Source: Vibrio viridaestus
Lineage (GTDB): Bacteria > Pseudomonadota > Gammaproteobacteria > Enterobacterales > Vibrionaceae
Assembly (NCBI RefSeq): GCF_003856525.1
Contig: NZ_RJVQ01000002.1
Span: forward strand, 558,001 to 622,000
Length of the DNA stretch: 64,000 nt
Reading direction: 5' to 3'
Shown: piece after piece, positions 46,002-55,620 of the stretch
How positions within the stretch are numbered: position 1 is the first letter of the stretch
Layout: each line of letters begins with the position of its first letter
Program-made: the position numbers and the translations under genes
Notes under the pieces: generated by a model
What the model saw: the letters and a program-made list of their open reading frames with translations, nothing else
Database searches by the model: none
What the model was told of the DNA's origin: nothing

Positions 46002-48785
46002 CTACTTATCCGAACTTTTATGTACAAGGAAAGCATTTAGTCGTTGAGAATTTCTGCCTGTAAGAGTTTTCCATGTCTGGTTTACGTCTTTGGTTGTTAT
46101 CTGATCAATAATGTTTTGTGGATGAGCATAAGCATTTATATCGTAGCCTTCCGAAATATATGATGTAAGTAGCGATAACTGCTTTGAGACATCATGTTGC
46201 TCGCGTTTAATTTCTGTCAACAGTTGAGTTTTAGCTGTGGCCAGTTCCTCTGAAGTTATTCCATTGTTCAAATCAGAAATTAGTGTGTTTACAGCCTTTT
46301 CAGCTTTATTTTTATCATCTGGATTTATTGTCAAACTAAAGAACAAAGAGGTAATGCCTGATGCCTTTGAACTTCCGAATCCGAGATATGGAGAGTAGTC
46401 TAATCCTTCCTTTTCTCGTAGTTGTGCTGTCATTCTGGTATCAACGATTTTTTTCAGCAGCGTTATAGAAAATAGCTCTTTACTAGTCTGTAGAGGATGT
46501 TCCGATGAAAAATCAGTAAAGTAGACAGTTGAATCTTCATTTGATTTCTGTACAACCAGCTTTTCATGAATCTGTTTAAGGGAAACAGTGCGAGGCGATA
46601 ATTTTCCTGAAATATAGCTGATATTGGCCACATAACGTTTTAAATAAGATGCGATAACTTTTGGATCAATATCTGCCACAATAACCAATTTAAAATCATC
46701 TTTATGCCTAAATAATAGTTGATATACCTTATCAATTTGATCTGCGGTAACATCTTGTAATGCTTGGGTTGAAGACAACTGATAAAGCGTATTTTTTCCG
46801 TAGATAGCTGTATTTACTTCTGCTCTGAATTGACCTGCAGGGCTATTAAGATAAGCTTCCCGTTCTTTTGCTAGATTACTTTTTACTGCATTGAATTGAG
46901 TTCTATCTAATTTTGCATTAATTGCAGCCTGATGCAAAAGTGAAAAAGCGGTATCCAAATGTTTTTGGATAGTTGTGAGATAAAGACCTCGTTGATCATA
47001 ACCAAGTTGTGGGTATAACGTGGTGTCATTTCTGGTTAAAAAGTCATTTAGTTGAATCGCATTCAGGCCACAAAGTCCACTGCGCATAAATGCGTCGTAA
47101 CTCATTTCCATTGCGGGTATCAGGTCTTTCGGTAATAGCAATTCACTTCCTTGGGCAAAATATGAAAGGTACATATTGTTTGCTGCCTTAGGTTCTCTTT
47201 TGAGCCACACCTCAATGCCATTTTCCAGTTTCCATCGATATAAGTGGTTCTTTTTATCCTCGTTAGCGGTTACTATTTTTCCGGGAGCCTCCAGTGTTAC
47301 TAGGCTATCAACAATTTTCTTATCCTTAAGCTGTTGTCCTGACTGAGCCATGGTGAATACGAACTCTTTGTTGTTATTTTTTAGCCATGTAGCTCGGTCG
47401 ATTTTTTTTGCTTTTTCGGCCGGAAGAGCAAAGACATTTAAATGTTGCTGACTACTTAACTGCTGGTGAAGCCTCTGGTTTAGATGTTTAATATCTACTT
47501 TTTTAAGGAATAGATTAAGATTTTCCCTGTAACTGTTCTTGGACTGATAAGCTTCATTGGTTGCTAGAGCGTATTCCTGGTCTTCGATTATTTCTTGCGA
47601 CGTTTTTTTCTTCCATTGAGCATCAATATTTTTCAGTTTGGATCGGTAAGGAGCAAGGGCGGTATCAAGTTCAGTCTGTGAAACACCGTAGTCTCTCAGA
47701 TTTGCCAACTCTGTAGCTAAAAAGTGTTGTATTTCACTACGTTTTTTCTCAGAAAAATCGATATCAATATAGTTGTACTGAATATTTTCGATATTAATGG
47801 TATCAGCATCAATGCGTGAATACTCAATTTTTTTCTCAATAGCTCGATTTTGTAAACGGTTCGTTATCAGGTTATTTATCAGTGTATTCTGCATTCCTTG
47901 TCGTTGATCTGTTAATGTTTTGTAATATGACACTCCAGCTGGAAAAGTCAGGCTAATTAGAGATGGGCTGCCTTGTGGAAGTACAAACATTTTGGCCGGG
48001 AAATGCTGGAGATGAGAAATTTCAGACAGATTTCTATGATCTATAGGTCTTGATTTCCAGTCTGAAAATTTAGTGGTCACCAGTTTATCTGCTCGAGAAA
48101 GATCAAAATCTCCGGTTATTAACAGTTCTGAATTATTGGGTATATACCATTTACGATAAAATTTGGTTAGCTGTTCAGGATCGAGCTGTTTGATACTTTT
48201 TTCCGAACCAAGGACATCGTGTTTATCCAAAATGGTATCTTTGATGACAAAATGGTACATCTGTTCACCAAATGGTTCTTCTTTTGGCCTGGAAACTCTC
48301 ATTTCACCAAGTACAACGCCTTTTTCTGCCTCAATTTGAGCCTTATCTAAACTTAAGCCGTCACCAATATCCCTGAACCAAGTTAGGGCTTTGTCCATGT
48401 GTGCATCATCAGGCAGAGAAAGTTTATAGCTAGTGAGATCATAGGTTGTAAATGCATTCATGTCTGGCCCAAATTCTAAGCCGGTTTTTTCTAGCTCAGA
48501 AACAATAGCATTTCCTTTGTAGTGTTTACTTCCGTTAAAAGCCATATGTTCCAGAAAGTGAGCGTAACCCGATTGTTTTTCTGTTTCCTGAATGCTTCCC
48601 GTATGGACTAAAAGGCGTATTTCGACAGGTTCATTTTTCTTGTAGTAAAAATGGTATTTCATACCATTAGGTAATGAATGATGTTTCCAATTGTTATCAA
48701 TAGTGATTTCGTCGGTTGAAACACCATCACATGCAGTTAGAAATAGCAGACTGGCCAGTAGAAAAAAAATAGAATACTTGGACAT
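46002..48785 (-). CDS. M16-family zinc peptidase, lipoprotein
   Basis: 927 residues from the ATG at 48785 (AAGGAA upstream). Lipoprotein signal with lipobox LTAC at residues 16-19. N-terminal M16 domain with the inverted zinc motif HFLEH (in HFLEHMAFNGS) and the downstream Glu in AEKGVVLGEM; the second half is the usual inactive M16 copy. PqqL-like periplasmic or membrane-bound insulinase-type peptidase. Single gene. Confidence 0.92.
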   Translation of the reverse strand: MSKYSIFFLLASLLFLTACDGVSTDEITIDNNWKHHSLPNGMKYHFYYKKNEPVEIRLLVHTGSIQETEKQSGYAHFLEHMAFNGSKHYKGNAIVSELEKTGLEFGPDMNAFTTYDLTSYKLSLPDDAHMDKALTWFRDIGDGLSLDKAQIEAEKGVVLGEMRVSRPKEEPFGEQMYHFVIKDTILDKHDVLGSEKSIKQLDPEQLTKFYRKWYIPNNSELLITGDFDLSRADKLVTTKFSDWKSRPIDHRNLSEISHLQHFPAKMFVLPQGSPSLISLTFPAGVSYYKTLTDQRQGMQNTLINNLITNRLQNRAIEKKIEYSRIDADTINIENIQYNYIDIDFSEKKRSEIQHFLATELANLRDYGVSQTELDTALAPYRSKLKNIDAQWKKKTSQEIIEDQEYALATNEAYQSKNSYRENLNLFLKKVDIKHLNQRLHQQLSSQQHLNVFALPAEKAKKIDRATWLKNNNKEFVFTMAQSGQQLKDKKIVDSLVTLEAPGKIVTANEDKKNHLYRWKLENGIEVWLKREPKAANNMYLSYFAQGSELLLPKDLIPAMEMSYDAFMRSGLCGLNAIQLNDFLTRNDTTLYPQLGYDQRGLYLTTIQKHLDTAFSLLHQAAINAKLDRTQFNAVKSNLAKEREAYLNSPAGQFRAEVNTAIYGKNTLYQLSSTQALQDVTADQIDKVYQLLFRHKDDFKLVIVADIDPKVIASYLKRYVANISYISGKLSPRTVSLKQIHEKLVVQKSNEDSTVYFTDFSSEHPLQTSKELFSITLLKKIVDTRMTAQLREKEGLDYSPYLGFGSSKASGITSLFFSLTINPDDKNKAEKAVNTLISDLNNGITSEELATAKTQLLTEIKREQHDVSKQLSLLTSYISEGYDINAYAHPQNIIDQITTKDVNQTWKTLTGRNSQRLNAFLVHKSSDK

Positions 48786-49509
48786 AAATGTTCCTTGGTA
48801 AACATGAAATATGAGCGGAAACATAGAACAATAATGATAAATTCATTATTAATCATTATGTTATGGTTGGCATGGTGCTCTTTAGATATGCATCAAGTCA
48901 AGTATCGAAAATAAGAATAGAAAGAGAAGTGTAGCTATTTAGCCAGAGGTTATTGAAAGCCCCCTGTTAACTTGAGCGACTATTCGCCTTGAGTGATCCT
49001 GCTGTATAACATTCTAGAGTTATTAATAAGGCAACATTTACCTCCAGCTCCTGACTTTGATTCACCAGAGGAAGCCAAAGAAATGATCTGCACCATTAAT
49101 ATTGGATAAACCATTAAGCAACTTTGCCATACCGATAGTAATTTATGAATTGCTAAATTAGTAAAAACACTATCACGAAACTGTCCATCTTCGTTTCAGC
49201 CAAGACTGGCTGAAACATATTTGCCCCATTTTTGTTTACGAAATATCAGTTCACACAATTCCTTTTATCAATATCCAAACTTAGCAATGACTATGTTCTC
49301 GTATAGTTGCATAATGATCAACAATGTCGTCTTTTTAGCTGTTAACCAAGACATTGTCGGCATTTTGTTACGACGAATTTTCGAAAATGATTTTTCCATA
49401 AAAAAAATCATGGAGTTGAAGGTTGGTTGAAAAACTGAAACTGAGATTAGGCGGACAATGTCACATGGACACTTTCCACCTAAGAACTGTTAGCCCCTAG
49501 GGAAGAAAT
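48786..49509. other. Gene-poor stretch with hairpins
   Basis: No supported gene. A plus-strand scrap near 49012-49109 (HLPPAPDFDSPEEAKEM) ends at a stop and has no start. A 10-bp perfect hairpin GTTTCAGCCA/TGGCTGAAAC sits at 49193-49216. An imperfect palindrome at 49447-49482 followed by CTGTTAGCC (49488-49496) looks like a worn attC directly before the next gene. Confidence 0.4.
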
Positions 49510-50466
49510 TTGAGTACTCAGAAACCTTTTTGCCCAATATGCAGCCTATTTAGGGAGTTGCCTCTACATCTTCATGAACTAGCAATATATTGCGAGCTAT
49601 TGAATGATGAGAAATCTGTATATAAGTTGAATGGGAAAGAAGTCGAAAATTGCGGTACTGCAAAAACAACAAGTATTTCAAAGTGGCTTAGACTAGCTAG
49701 TCAGCTTGTATCAGTAGAAATGGATACTTTTAGTTATGAAGTAGCGCATAACTACTGCGAACCTGTAGCAGATGAACTTAGTTCAAATGCAAAGCATGAC
49801 TCTTCTTTAGCTACTCAAATTACTCGCTTTATGTTCATTTCAAATGCTCTAGAAGAAGCTTACAGACTAACAAGTCACCTTTATGAAAAAGAATATTCAA
49901 ACTTATTAAGCTCGTCGAAAAAACCAAAACGGCAACGAAATTATTCAGCTCAGTCGGCTTGGCTGTTAGATGAAAAATTCACCTCATTAGATTTTCCTGA
50001 ACATTATTTTCATAAAGTTGACGGATTGATAGATATTTCAAAATATTACAAAGATATTTTTAAAGTAAGTTTTGATATGGACCTTACCGATAAAAAAACA
50101 GCCTCTAGAGGGTTTTCAGCTGTTAGAATCATCAGAAATCATATAGCTCACGCGGTTTTTCCAATTGTGGAAAACCCAGAGTACACCTGGGAATTTGATG
50201 ACCCTAGAAACAAAAAATTAATATTAACGTTGCTCTTAAGAGCATCACGTTTAGCGGCGATGAATATTCAGGTTATTCTCGGCTTTTCATTTAAGGAATT
50301 TAAATCGGAACGCTACGGATACTTTTCAGAAGACCCTGATACTGGAGAAGAGTTTCAAGAAGCTTTTAAACGTGGTGAATATTTAAACCACTTACATATA
50401 GATCAAGATTTTGGTTTGAATGAGAGCTCACACTGGGCATGGCGAGACAATGTACTTGAAGGCTAA
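49510..50466 (+). CDS. HEPN-motif protein, possible defence cassette
   Basis: 318 residues from TTG 49510 (GGGAAG upstream). Starts with a half zinc-finger (CPIC). Mostly helical; near residue 208 it carries RIIRNHIAHAVF, an R-x4-H motif of the HEPN RNase kind. Followed at once by an attC site, so it is the gene of an integron-like cassette. Family not recognised beyond this; RNase activity is inference. Confidence 0.6.
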   Translation: MSTQKPFCPICSLFRELPLHLHELAIYCELLNDEKSVYKLNGKEVENCGTAKTTSISKWLRLASQLVSVEMDTFSYEVAHNYCEPVADELSSNAKHDSSLATQITRFMFISNALEEAYRLTSHLYEKEYSNLLSSSKKPKRQRNYSAQSAWLLDEKFTSLDFPEHYFHKVDGLIDISKYYKDIFKVSFDMDLTDKKTASRGFSAVRIIRNHIAHAVFPIVENPEYTWEFDDPRNKKLILTLLLRASRLAAMNIQVILGFSFKEFKSERYGYFSEDPDTGEEFQEAFKRGEYLNHLHIDQDFGLNESSHWAWRDNVLEG

Positions 50467-50532
50467 CAAACGCATGTTGCCGGACAGGCTTTCCGCTGCG
50501 CTCCAAACCAGCCGAAAATGCGGGCGTTATAC
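50463..50532 (+). repeat. Integron attC recombination site
   Basis: CTAACAAACGC at the left and GCGTTATAC at the right, paired arms CGCAT/ATGCG and CCGG/CCG, and a TTTCCGCTGCGCTCCAAA centre typical of Vibrio chromosomal cassettes. About 70 bases, between two single-gene cassettes. No integrase gene is seen in the window. Confidence 0.85.
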
Positions 50533-50555
50533 CTATTTCGGCAAAGGAGCTAACA

Positions 50556-51428
50556 ATGAGTTATGATCAGTTTGAGTTAGACGAAGACAGTCTTTACTTG
50601 AATGGAAAGGTTATAATTGATGGCAGTTTTGATAATTCACTTGAGTGGCTAGTATCACACTTTTCGGAAACAAAGACTTGCCCTATTTGCAAAAGCCACT
50701 TGCTTGATTTTTGGTCTCAAAATGAGGAAATTACAGATAGAGTAAGTTTTGACTCAGAGTTTATTAATTTGAAGCTATGTCGCTATTGCAATTACTGGCA
50801 GTGGCTACACGAGAATCCATATAAAATCAATACTTACGGTTGTCTTGATCATTATACTCACTCTGGAATATCAAAAATCAGGACTTATGACGAGCTACCT
50901 TATTCTTGCCATCATGAACTAGCGGTGGCATTTAGAAGAAATCCTAAGCTTTGGCATACTATAAATCCAACCGAGTTTGAAAAACTCGTTGCTTCTATCT
51001 TCAGGGCAAATTACGCCGAATGTGAGGTTATCCACGTAGGTAAACCAGATGACGGAGGCGTTGATGTTATTTTTATCGATTCAGGTGAAAAACAGTGTCT
51101 AATTCAGGTAAAACGTCGTGAGTCTGAAAATTCGTCAGAAGGTATTTCAACTATAAGAAATTTGCTCGGTACAATGGTACTAAAGAACTCAGCTTATGGA
51201 ATAGTAGCCTCGACTGCTGACCACTTTACACACAGAGCAAATGAGGCTGTAGGGCTCGCCCGTAATAAAGGAATGCACTTAGAGCTTATGGACCGTGGTG
51301 TTCTAGACCGAATGATTGGTAAACTTCTACCATCAAACCCAGTAGCAGGATTTATATCTGAAAACTACTCATCAAAGGTATCATCTATTTTTTTGTCGAA
51401 AATGGCGGGTATCTATGAGGGAGAGTAG
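50556..51428 (+). CDS. Mrr-type restriction endonuclease-like protein
   Basis: 290 residues. N-terminal zinc-binding part (CPICKSHL and later CRYCNYW), then an Mrr_cat nuclease domain at about 140-260: TEFEKLVASIF, GGVDVIF (Asp) and CLIQVKRR (Q-x-K). Probably cuts DNA, perhaps modified DNA. AAAGGAG precedes the ATG. Second gene of the cassette pair. Confidence 0.82.
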   Translation: MSYDQFELDEDSLYLNGKVIIDGSFDNSLEWLVSHFSETKTCPICKSHLLDFWSQNEEITDRVSFDSEFINLKLCRYCNYWQWLHENPYKINTYGCLDHYTHSGISKIRTYDELPYSCHHELAVAFRRNPKLWHTINPTEFEKLVASIFRANYAECEVIHVGKPDDGGVDVIFIDSGEKQCLIQVKRRESENSSEGISTIRNLLGTMVLKNSAYGIVASTADHFTHRANEAVGLARNKGMHLELMDRGVLDRMIGKLLPSNPVAGFISENYSSKVSSIFLSKMAGIYEGE

Positions 51429-51429
51429 G

Positions 51430-51511
51430 TATAACAAACGTGCAAGTAATCAACATACTTTTCTAATCCGACTATTCGCTATAGAGCATTAGGTCTAAAA
51501 CGTTAATGTCC
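51430..51511. repeat. attC-like repeat 2
   Basis: TATAACAAACG...CGTTAATGTCC, with the same interior as 43548-43630. It starts 1 base after the nuclease stop, where a cassette's attC should be. It marks the right edge of the accessory region. Confidence 0.55.
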
Positions 51512-51550
51512 AAAATTTTGTTGTGGATGTCTCGATAAGTCATCTGTGGT

Positions 51551-52786
51551 TTAACTACTAGATCGTTTGCTCCTACCCTGAAATTGCTTGATGCTTTTTT
51601 TATTATTTATTCTGCGATTTGCTTGCTTATCCCTTGGAGCTCGCTTGTTTTCTCCAGTAGAAGGTTTGTCTGTCACAGGGAAACCTTCCAGTTCATTTAA
51701 TGGCAGTTTACGTTGGGTCGTTTGTCTGATTGCGGCCAGATACTCAGCTTCGCCATGGCAAACCAATGACAACGCGATACCTTTTTGTCCCGCCCTTGCG
51801 GTACGCCCGATTCGATGTACATAGACTTCTGCGTTTGATGGAAGCTCAAAGTTTATTACAACTGGTAAATTTTCCACATGCACACCGCGAGCTAGTAAAT
51901 CTGTTGCGATAAGAACATTCACTTTTTGATCTTTAAATCGATTGAGAGTGGCTTCTCTTTCAGTCTGTTCCTTGTTTCCATGTAATGCGGCAGCGGAAAT
52001 TCCTGCCTTGTTCAATTTCTTACATAGCGTATCAGCGTTCTCTTTGGTTCCGGTGAATACCAAAATCTGATTCCAGTTATTTTGTTGTATTTGGTCAATG
52101 AGAGCTTTGGTTTTACTTCCTTTATTGACTAAGTACAATTCTTCTTTGATCGTTTCTGTACTGCTGAGCGTTTCACTCACTTCAATGAACAAAGGTGAAT
52201 GAAGTAAGGTTTTAGCCTTACTTTGGAGCTGTTCTGGAAAGGTAGCTGAAAACATAAGGGTCTGACGTTGTACCGGCATTATATCAATGATGTGCTGAAC
52301 GTCTGTCCAAAACCCCATATCCAGCATTCTATCGGCTTCATCGAGAACTACCGTGCTTATATTTTTCGCATCGAATGCATTTTCACTTAATAGCTCAAGA
52401 AGTCGACCGGGTGTCGCGACAATGATAGCCGGACTAAGAGCCAGTTCGGCTTTTTGTTGCTCTTTATCAACGCCACCACAAATACATACAGACTTTACAT
52501 TGATGTTTTTAGAAACTGAACAAAGCGATTCATGAACCTGAGCCGCAAGCTCGCGAGTGGGCACGAGGATGAGTGTTTGGAGATGAGAAGGCTTCTGTAT
52601 TACTTGTTCCAAGAGAGGCAATCCATAAGCCAATGTTTTACCGCTTCCTGTCTGAGCTATTGCAAGTACATCCTGTTGATTGAGTATCGCAGGAATAGTG
52701 AGTGTCTGAATCTCTGTTGGTACGCTAAACGTAGCGGGCAGGGCATCAATCAATTGCTGACTTAGTGATAGCTTAGAAAACGGCAT
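51551..52786 (-). CDS. DEAD-box ATP-dependent RNA helicase, RhlE-like
   Basis: 411 residues. Motifs in order: AQTGSGKT, PTRELA, VATPGRL, DEADRMLD, SATFP, FTGTKENAD and HRIGRTARAG, then a basic tail (KRAPRDKQANRRINNKKS). Unwinds RNA, often in ribosome assembly or cold adaptation. Separate transcription unit. Confidence 0.93.
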   Translation of the reverse strand: MPFSKLSLSQQLIDALPATFSVPTEIQTLTIPAILNQQDVLAIAQTGSGKTLAYGLPLLEQVIQKPSHLQTLILVPTRELAAQVHESLCSVSKNINVKSVCICGGVDKEQQKAELALSPAIIVATPGRLLELLSENAFDAKNISTVVLDEADRMLDMGFWTDVQHIIDIMPVQRQTLMFSATFPEQLQSKAKTLLHSPLFIEVSETLSSTETIKEELYLVNKGSKTKALIDQIQQNNWNQILVFTGTKENADTLCKKLNKAGISAAALHGNKEQTEREATLNRFKDQKVNVLIATDLLARGVHVENLPVVINFELPSNAEVYVHRIGRTARAGQKGIALSLVCHGEAEYLAAIRQTTQRKLPLNELEGFPVTDKPSTGENKRAPRDKQANRRINNKKSIKQFQGRSKRSSS

Positions 52787-52823
52787 AGTTTATGTCTTAT
52801 TCTCTCTTATTTAATCTTCAGGA

Positions 52824-53300
52824 TTACTCTGCGTGATTATCTTCTGGGCGCAGCTGCAGTTGAATGCCCATTAGAAAGTTGCGTAGAACCTGGTCCCCAC
52901 ATTCGCGGTAATGTTTATTATCAGGCTTGCGGAAAAATGCACTCAGTTCATGCTTACTCAATTTAAAATCAGCCACTTTTAGTGTTTCAAGAATATCTTC
53001 TGCTTTCATATTGAGCGCAATACGAAGCTTGTTAAAGATCATATTGTTGGTTAGGCGGCTTTCTGGTACTGGCTGTTCACCCTCCCGCTTACCACGTTTA
53101 GTGTTAATCAAACCATTCAGGAACATGGCCAAATCAGTATCTGTCGCCTCACAATAATCGGTGTCTTCATCCTTTTTCAACCAGTTAGTGATTTGAGCTT
53201 TCGCTACTGTGTTATCTGCTGCTGCAAAAATCTCAACCATGTCTGATTCTTTAAAATCGAAGGTGTAGCGGATGCGGCGAAAAATATCGTTATTCGTCAT
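52824..53300 (-). CDS. yehS: DUF1456 protein, YehS-like
   Basis: 158 residues made of two similar halves (NDIFRRIRYTFDFKESDMVE and NMIFNKLRIALNMKAEDILE), the mark of DUF1456. Role unknown. 37 bases before the helicase gene on the same strand, so perhaps co-transcribed. Confidence 0.9.
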   Translation of the reverse strand: MTNNDIFRRIRYTFDFKESDMVEIFAAADNTVAKAQITNWLKKDEDTDYCEATDTDLAMFLNGLINTKRGKREGEQPVPESRLTNNMIFNKLRIALNMKAEDILETLKVADFKLSKHELSAFFRKPDNKHYRECGDQVLRNFLMGIQLQLRPEDNHAE

Positions 53301-53660
53301 AAGACTTCCTAAGTAAAAGTGCGAACTGCCGGGTTAGGTCTTGGACCGAACAGTTGATGGAACGCACTTTACCACAGCGCGATTAAAAAGCTGCATATCT
53401 TTCAGTTTCAACCCTATTTCTTTAAATCCTGCTGGATTGCCTAATTGTTCGTATTATTTTTAATATATGAGACATTTTCATCAATTATATACTTGCCCAT
53501 TAGACAGATATAACCAATTATTACTAATGCTATCTATCACTTAGAATATTGATCGTTAGCGTTTTATTGAATGGCATTGTTAAGCAGAGTTTCGGGTAAG
53601 TTTCGTAATACGCATAATGATAGCCATCTATGTCAGTTTAACTAAATGAAGATTGAGAAT
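53301..53660 (+). promoter_or_regulatory. Region before the second cold-shock gene
   Basis: 360 bases without a gene. The part next to the ATG is AT-rich and probably includes a long cold-shock-type leader, but it does not resemble the duplicated leaders near 41.5 kb. It also holds the divergent yehS promoter. Confidence 0.4.
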
Positions 53661-53864
53661 ATGAGTAAAGGTATAGTTAAGTGGTTTAACGGCGATAAAG
53701 GGTTTGGTTTTATTACTCCGGACGATGGGAGTAAAGATCTATTTGTTCATCATTCGGAAATTAAGATGGACGGTTATAAATCTCTTAAGGATGGTCAAAA
53801 AGTTGAATTTGAAGTCGGTCAAGGGCAGAAAGGCCCATGTGCGATTAACGTTAAGCCACTCTAA
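53661..53864 (+). CDS. Cold-shock domain protein
   Basis: 67 residues from the ATG at 53661 (earlier in-frame ATG at 53646 lacks a better site). RNP1 KGFGFIT and RNP2 DLFVHH. Binds RNA or single-stranded DNA. Confidence 0.92.
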   Translation: MSKGIVKWFNGDKGFGFITPDDGSKDLFVHHSEIKMDGYKSLKDGQKVEFEVGQGQKGPCAINVKPL

Positions 53865-53902
53865 ATTAACTTGCCTAACATCGATTGAGTGATGTATTGC
53901 AA

Positions 53903-53926
53903 ATAGGGGAGCAAACACTCCCCTAT
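53903..53926. terminator. Terminator between csp and MFS gene
   Basis: 9-bp perfect stem ATAGGGGAG/CTCCCCTAT, 6-nt loop, between convergent genes. Tails are A/T-rich but short. Confidence 0.7.
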
Positions 53927-53933
53927 ATCTTAA

Positions 53934-55112
53934 TCAGTTGTCTGTTGTAAGCGGTTCTCTATTATCTGATTTATCAGTCACACCAGAGATGATGGCTAAG
54001 ACTAGCGCGCCTGCAGAGAGTAAACCGCCAGCCCAATTCGGCGATTGAAGGCCAAAGCCAGCAGCAATCACCCAGCCTCCGAACCAAGCACCCACCGCAT
54101 TCCCCAGATTAAACACGCCGATATTAACAGCGGACGCTAATGTCGATGCTCCAGCAGCCTTGGCTTTATCCATGACCAGTTTCTGAATGGGTGAAACAGT
54201 AGCGAAACCGAAAGCGGCCATAAGGAATATACATATTATCGATAAGATTTGGCTTTGTACTGCGTAATTAAAGACAAAAAGAACGATGGCTTGGGCACCG
54301 AGCGTAATATAGAGCATCGGCATTAGTGCCTTATCCGCATACTTACCGCCAAAGTGATTCCCAACAAAAAGTCCAAAACCAAATACAAGCATTAGCCATG
54401 TAATACTGGAGCTACTAAAGCCAGCGATATCCGTCATCATAGGAGCGATATACGTTATTGCAGTAAAAAATGCACCAGGACCCAATACCGTGATACCCAT
54501 TGCCAGAAGTACATTAGGATCACTGAACGCTTTAAATTCGTTGATGAATTTCTGGTCTTTAGGTCTTGGTTGATGAGGGATTAGCTTCCACACACTTAAA
54601 ACCGTTATTAGCCCAATGATGGATACGAGCCCAAAGGTCAGGCGCCAAGATATGTATTCACTGATCCAGGTTCCTGCGGGCACTCCAATAAGATTTGCTA
54701 CGGTTAATCCCATAAACATAAATGCGATGGCTTGAACGCGTTTTGTTGGCGCAACCATATCTGCTGCAATGATAGAACCCAGACCAAAAAATACACCGTG
54801 TGCCAGAGAGGTAACAACTCTTCCGAGGATAGCAACACTAAGGTCTGTAGCAAAAGCCGTGATAAGGTTACCTGCAGTAAACAGAATCATCACGAATATC
54901 AACATTGCCTTTCGTGGAACTTTAGAGCCGAAGATAATCAGGGTAGGGGCACCAAAAAACACGCCGAGCGCATAGGAAGTCGCCAGATAGCCTGCAATAG
55001 GAATGGTAATTTGAAATTCGTTGGCTATCGCAGGTAGTAGACCCGCGACAATAAACTCGGTGGTGCCGATACCAAAGGCGCCAATAGCAAGTGCCCAAAG
55101 AGCAACAGGCAT
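53934..55112 (-). CDS. MFS efflux transporter, AraJ/YdhP-like
   Basis: 392 residues with 12 helices. N-terminal GAFGIGTTEFIVAGLLPAIA is typical of the DHA1 sugar-efflux/drug group. Substrate unknown. GAGGAG precedes the ATG. Single gene. Confidence 0.9.
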   Translation of the reverse strand: MPVALWALAIGAFGIGTTEFIVAGLLPAIANEFQITIPIAGYLATSYALGVFFGAPTLIIFGSKVPRKAMLIFVMILFTAGNLITAFATDLSVAILGRVVTSLAHGVFFGLGSIIAADMVAPTKRVQAIAFMFMGLTVANLIGVPAGTWISEYISWRLTFGLVSIIGLITVLSVWKLIPHQPRPKDQKFINEFKAFSDPNVLLAMGITVLGPGAFFTAITYIAPMMTDIAGFSSSSITWLMLVFGFGLFVGNHFGGKYADKALMPMLYITLGAQAIVLFVFNYAVQSQILSIICIFLMAAFGFATVSPIQKLVMDKAKAAGASTLASAVNIGVFNLGNAVGAWFGGWVIAAGFGLQSPNWAGGLLSAGALVLAIISGVTDKSDNREPLTTDN

Positions 55113-55302
55113 AGTATCTCCTCAATGAAAGCGAATTAATTATTATTTAGTGGGTTATATTAATCGCAATGCGTGAAGCGATAAACAGGCGCTCAGTATT
55201 ATCAATGTAGATATAATTTCTACTTATTAAAAAGAGCTAGTGAAAATATCTCCATCTAAATAGGAACGTTTAATGAGTCTTAAGTCCTCTCTTATGTTTG
55301 GA

Positions 55303-55620
55303 TTATATAAATACTACCAAATTCAACACTAAAAAAACCGCCATACTGCTTACTGTTGTCAGTAGGACATTCTTCGTTTTCCAAGCCAGAATTGCTGCTA
55401 ATAAGGCTGACCAAAGAAAAGGATTGTTTGGTGCTAGCCATAATGCTTTTTGATGAGTAAACACAATGGGTGCCCAAATTGAGGTCAGTACGGCAGGTCC
55501 CGAATAACTGAGCAAACGTTGTATCGCAGGGCTGAGTTTTAACGGAAGTCTTGGTTCGAGAAATACATATCGACTGAAGAAGACTAACGCCGTCATTAAT
55601 AGGATCATTAGCAGTATCAT
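55303..55620 (-). CDS. azlD: AzlD-family branched-chain amino acid export subunit
   Basis: 105-residue four-helix membrane protein of the AzlD family (RYVFLEPRLPLKLSPAIQRL, then LSYSGPAVLTSIWAPI). Small partner of AzlC; overlaps azlC by four bases (ATGA). Confidence 0.88.
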   Translation of the reverse strand: MILLMILLMTALVFFSRYVFLEPRLPLKLSPAIQRLLSYSGPAVLTSIWAPIVFTHQKALWLAPNNPFLWSALLAAILAWKTKNVLLTTVSSMAVFLVLNLVVFI

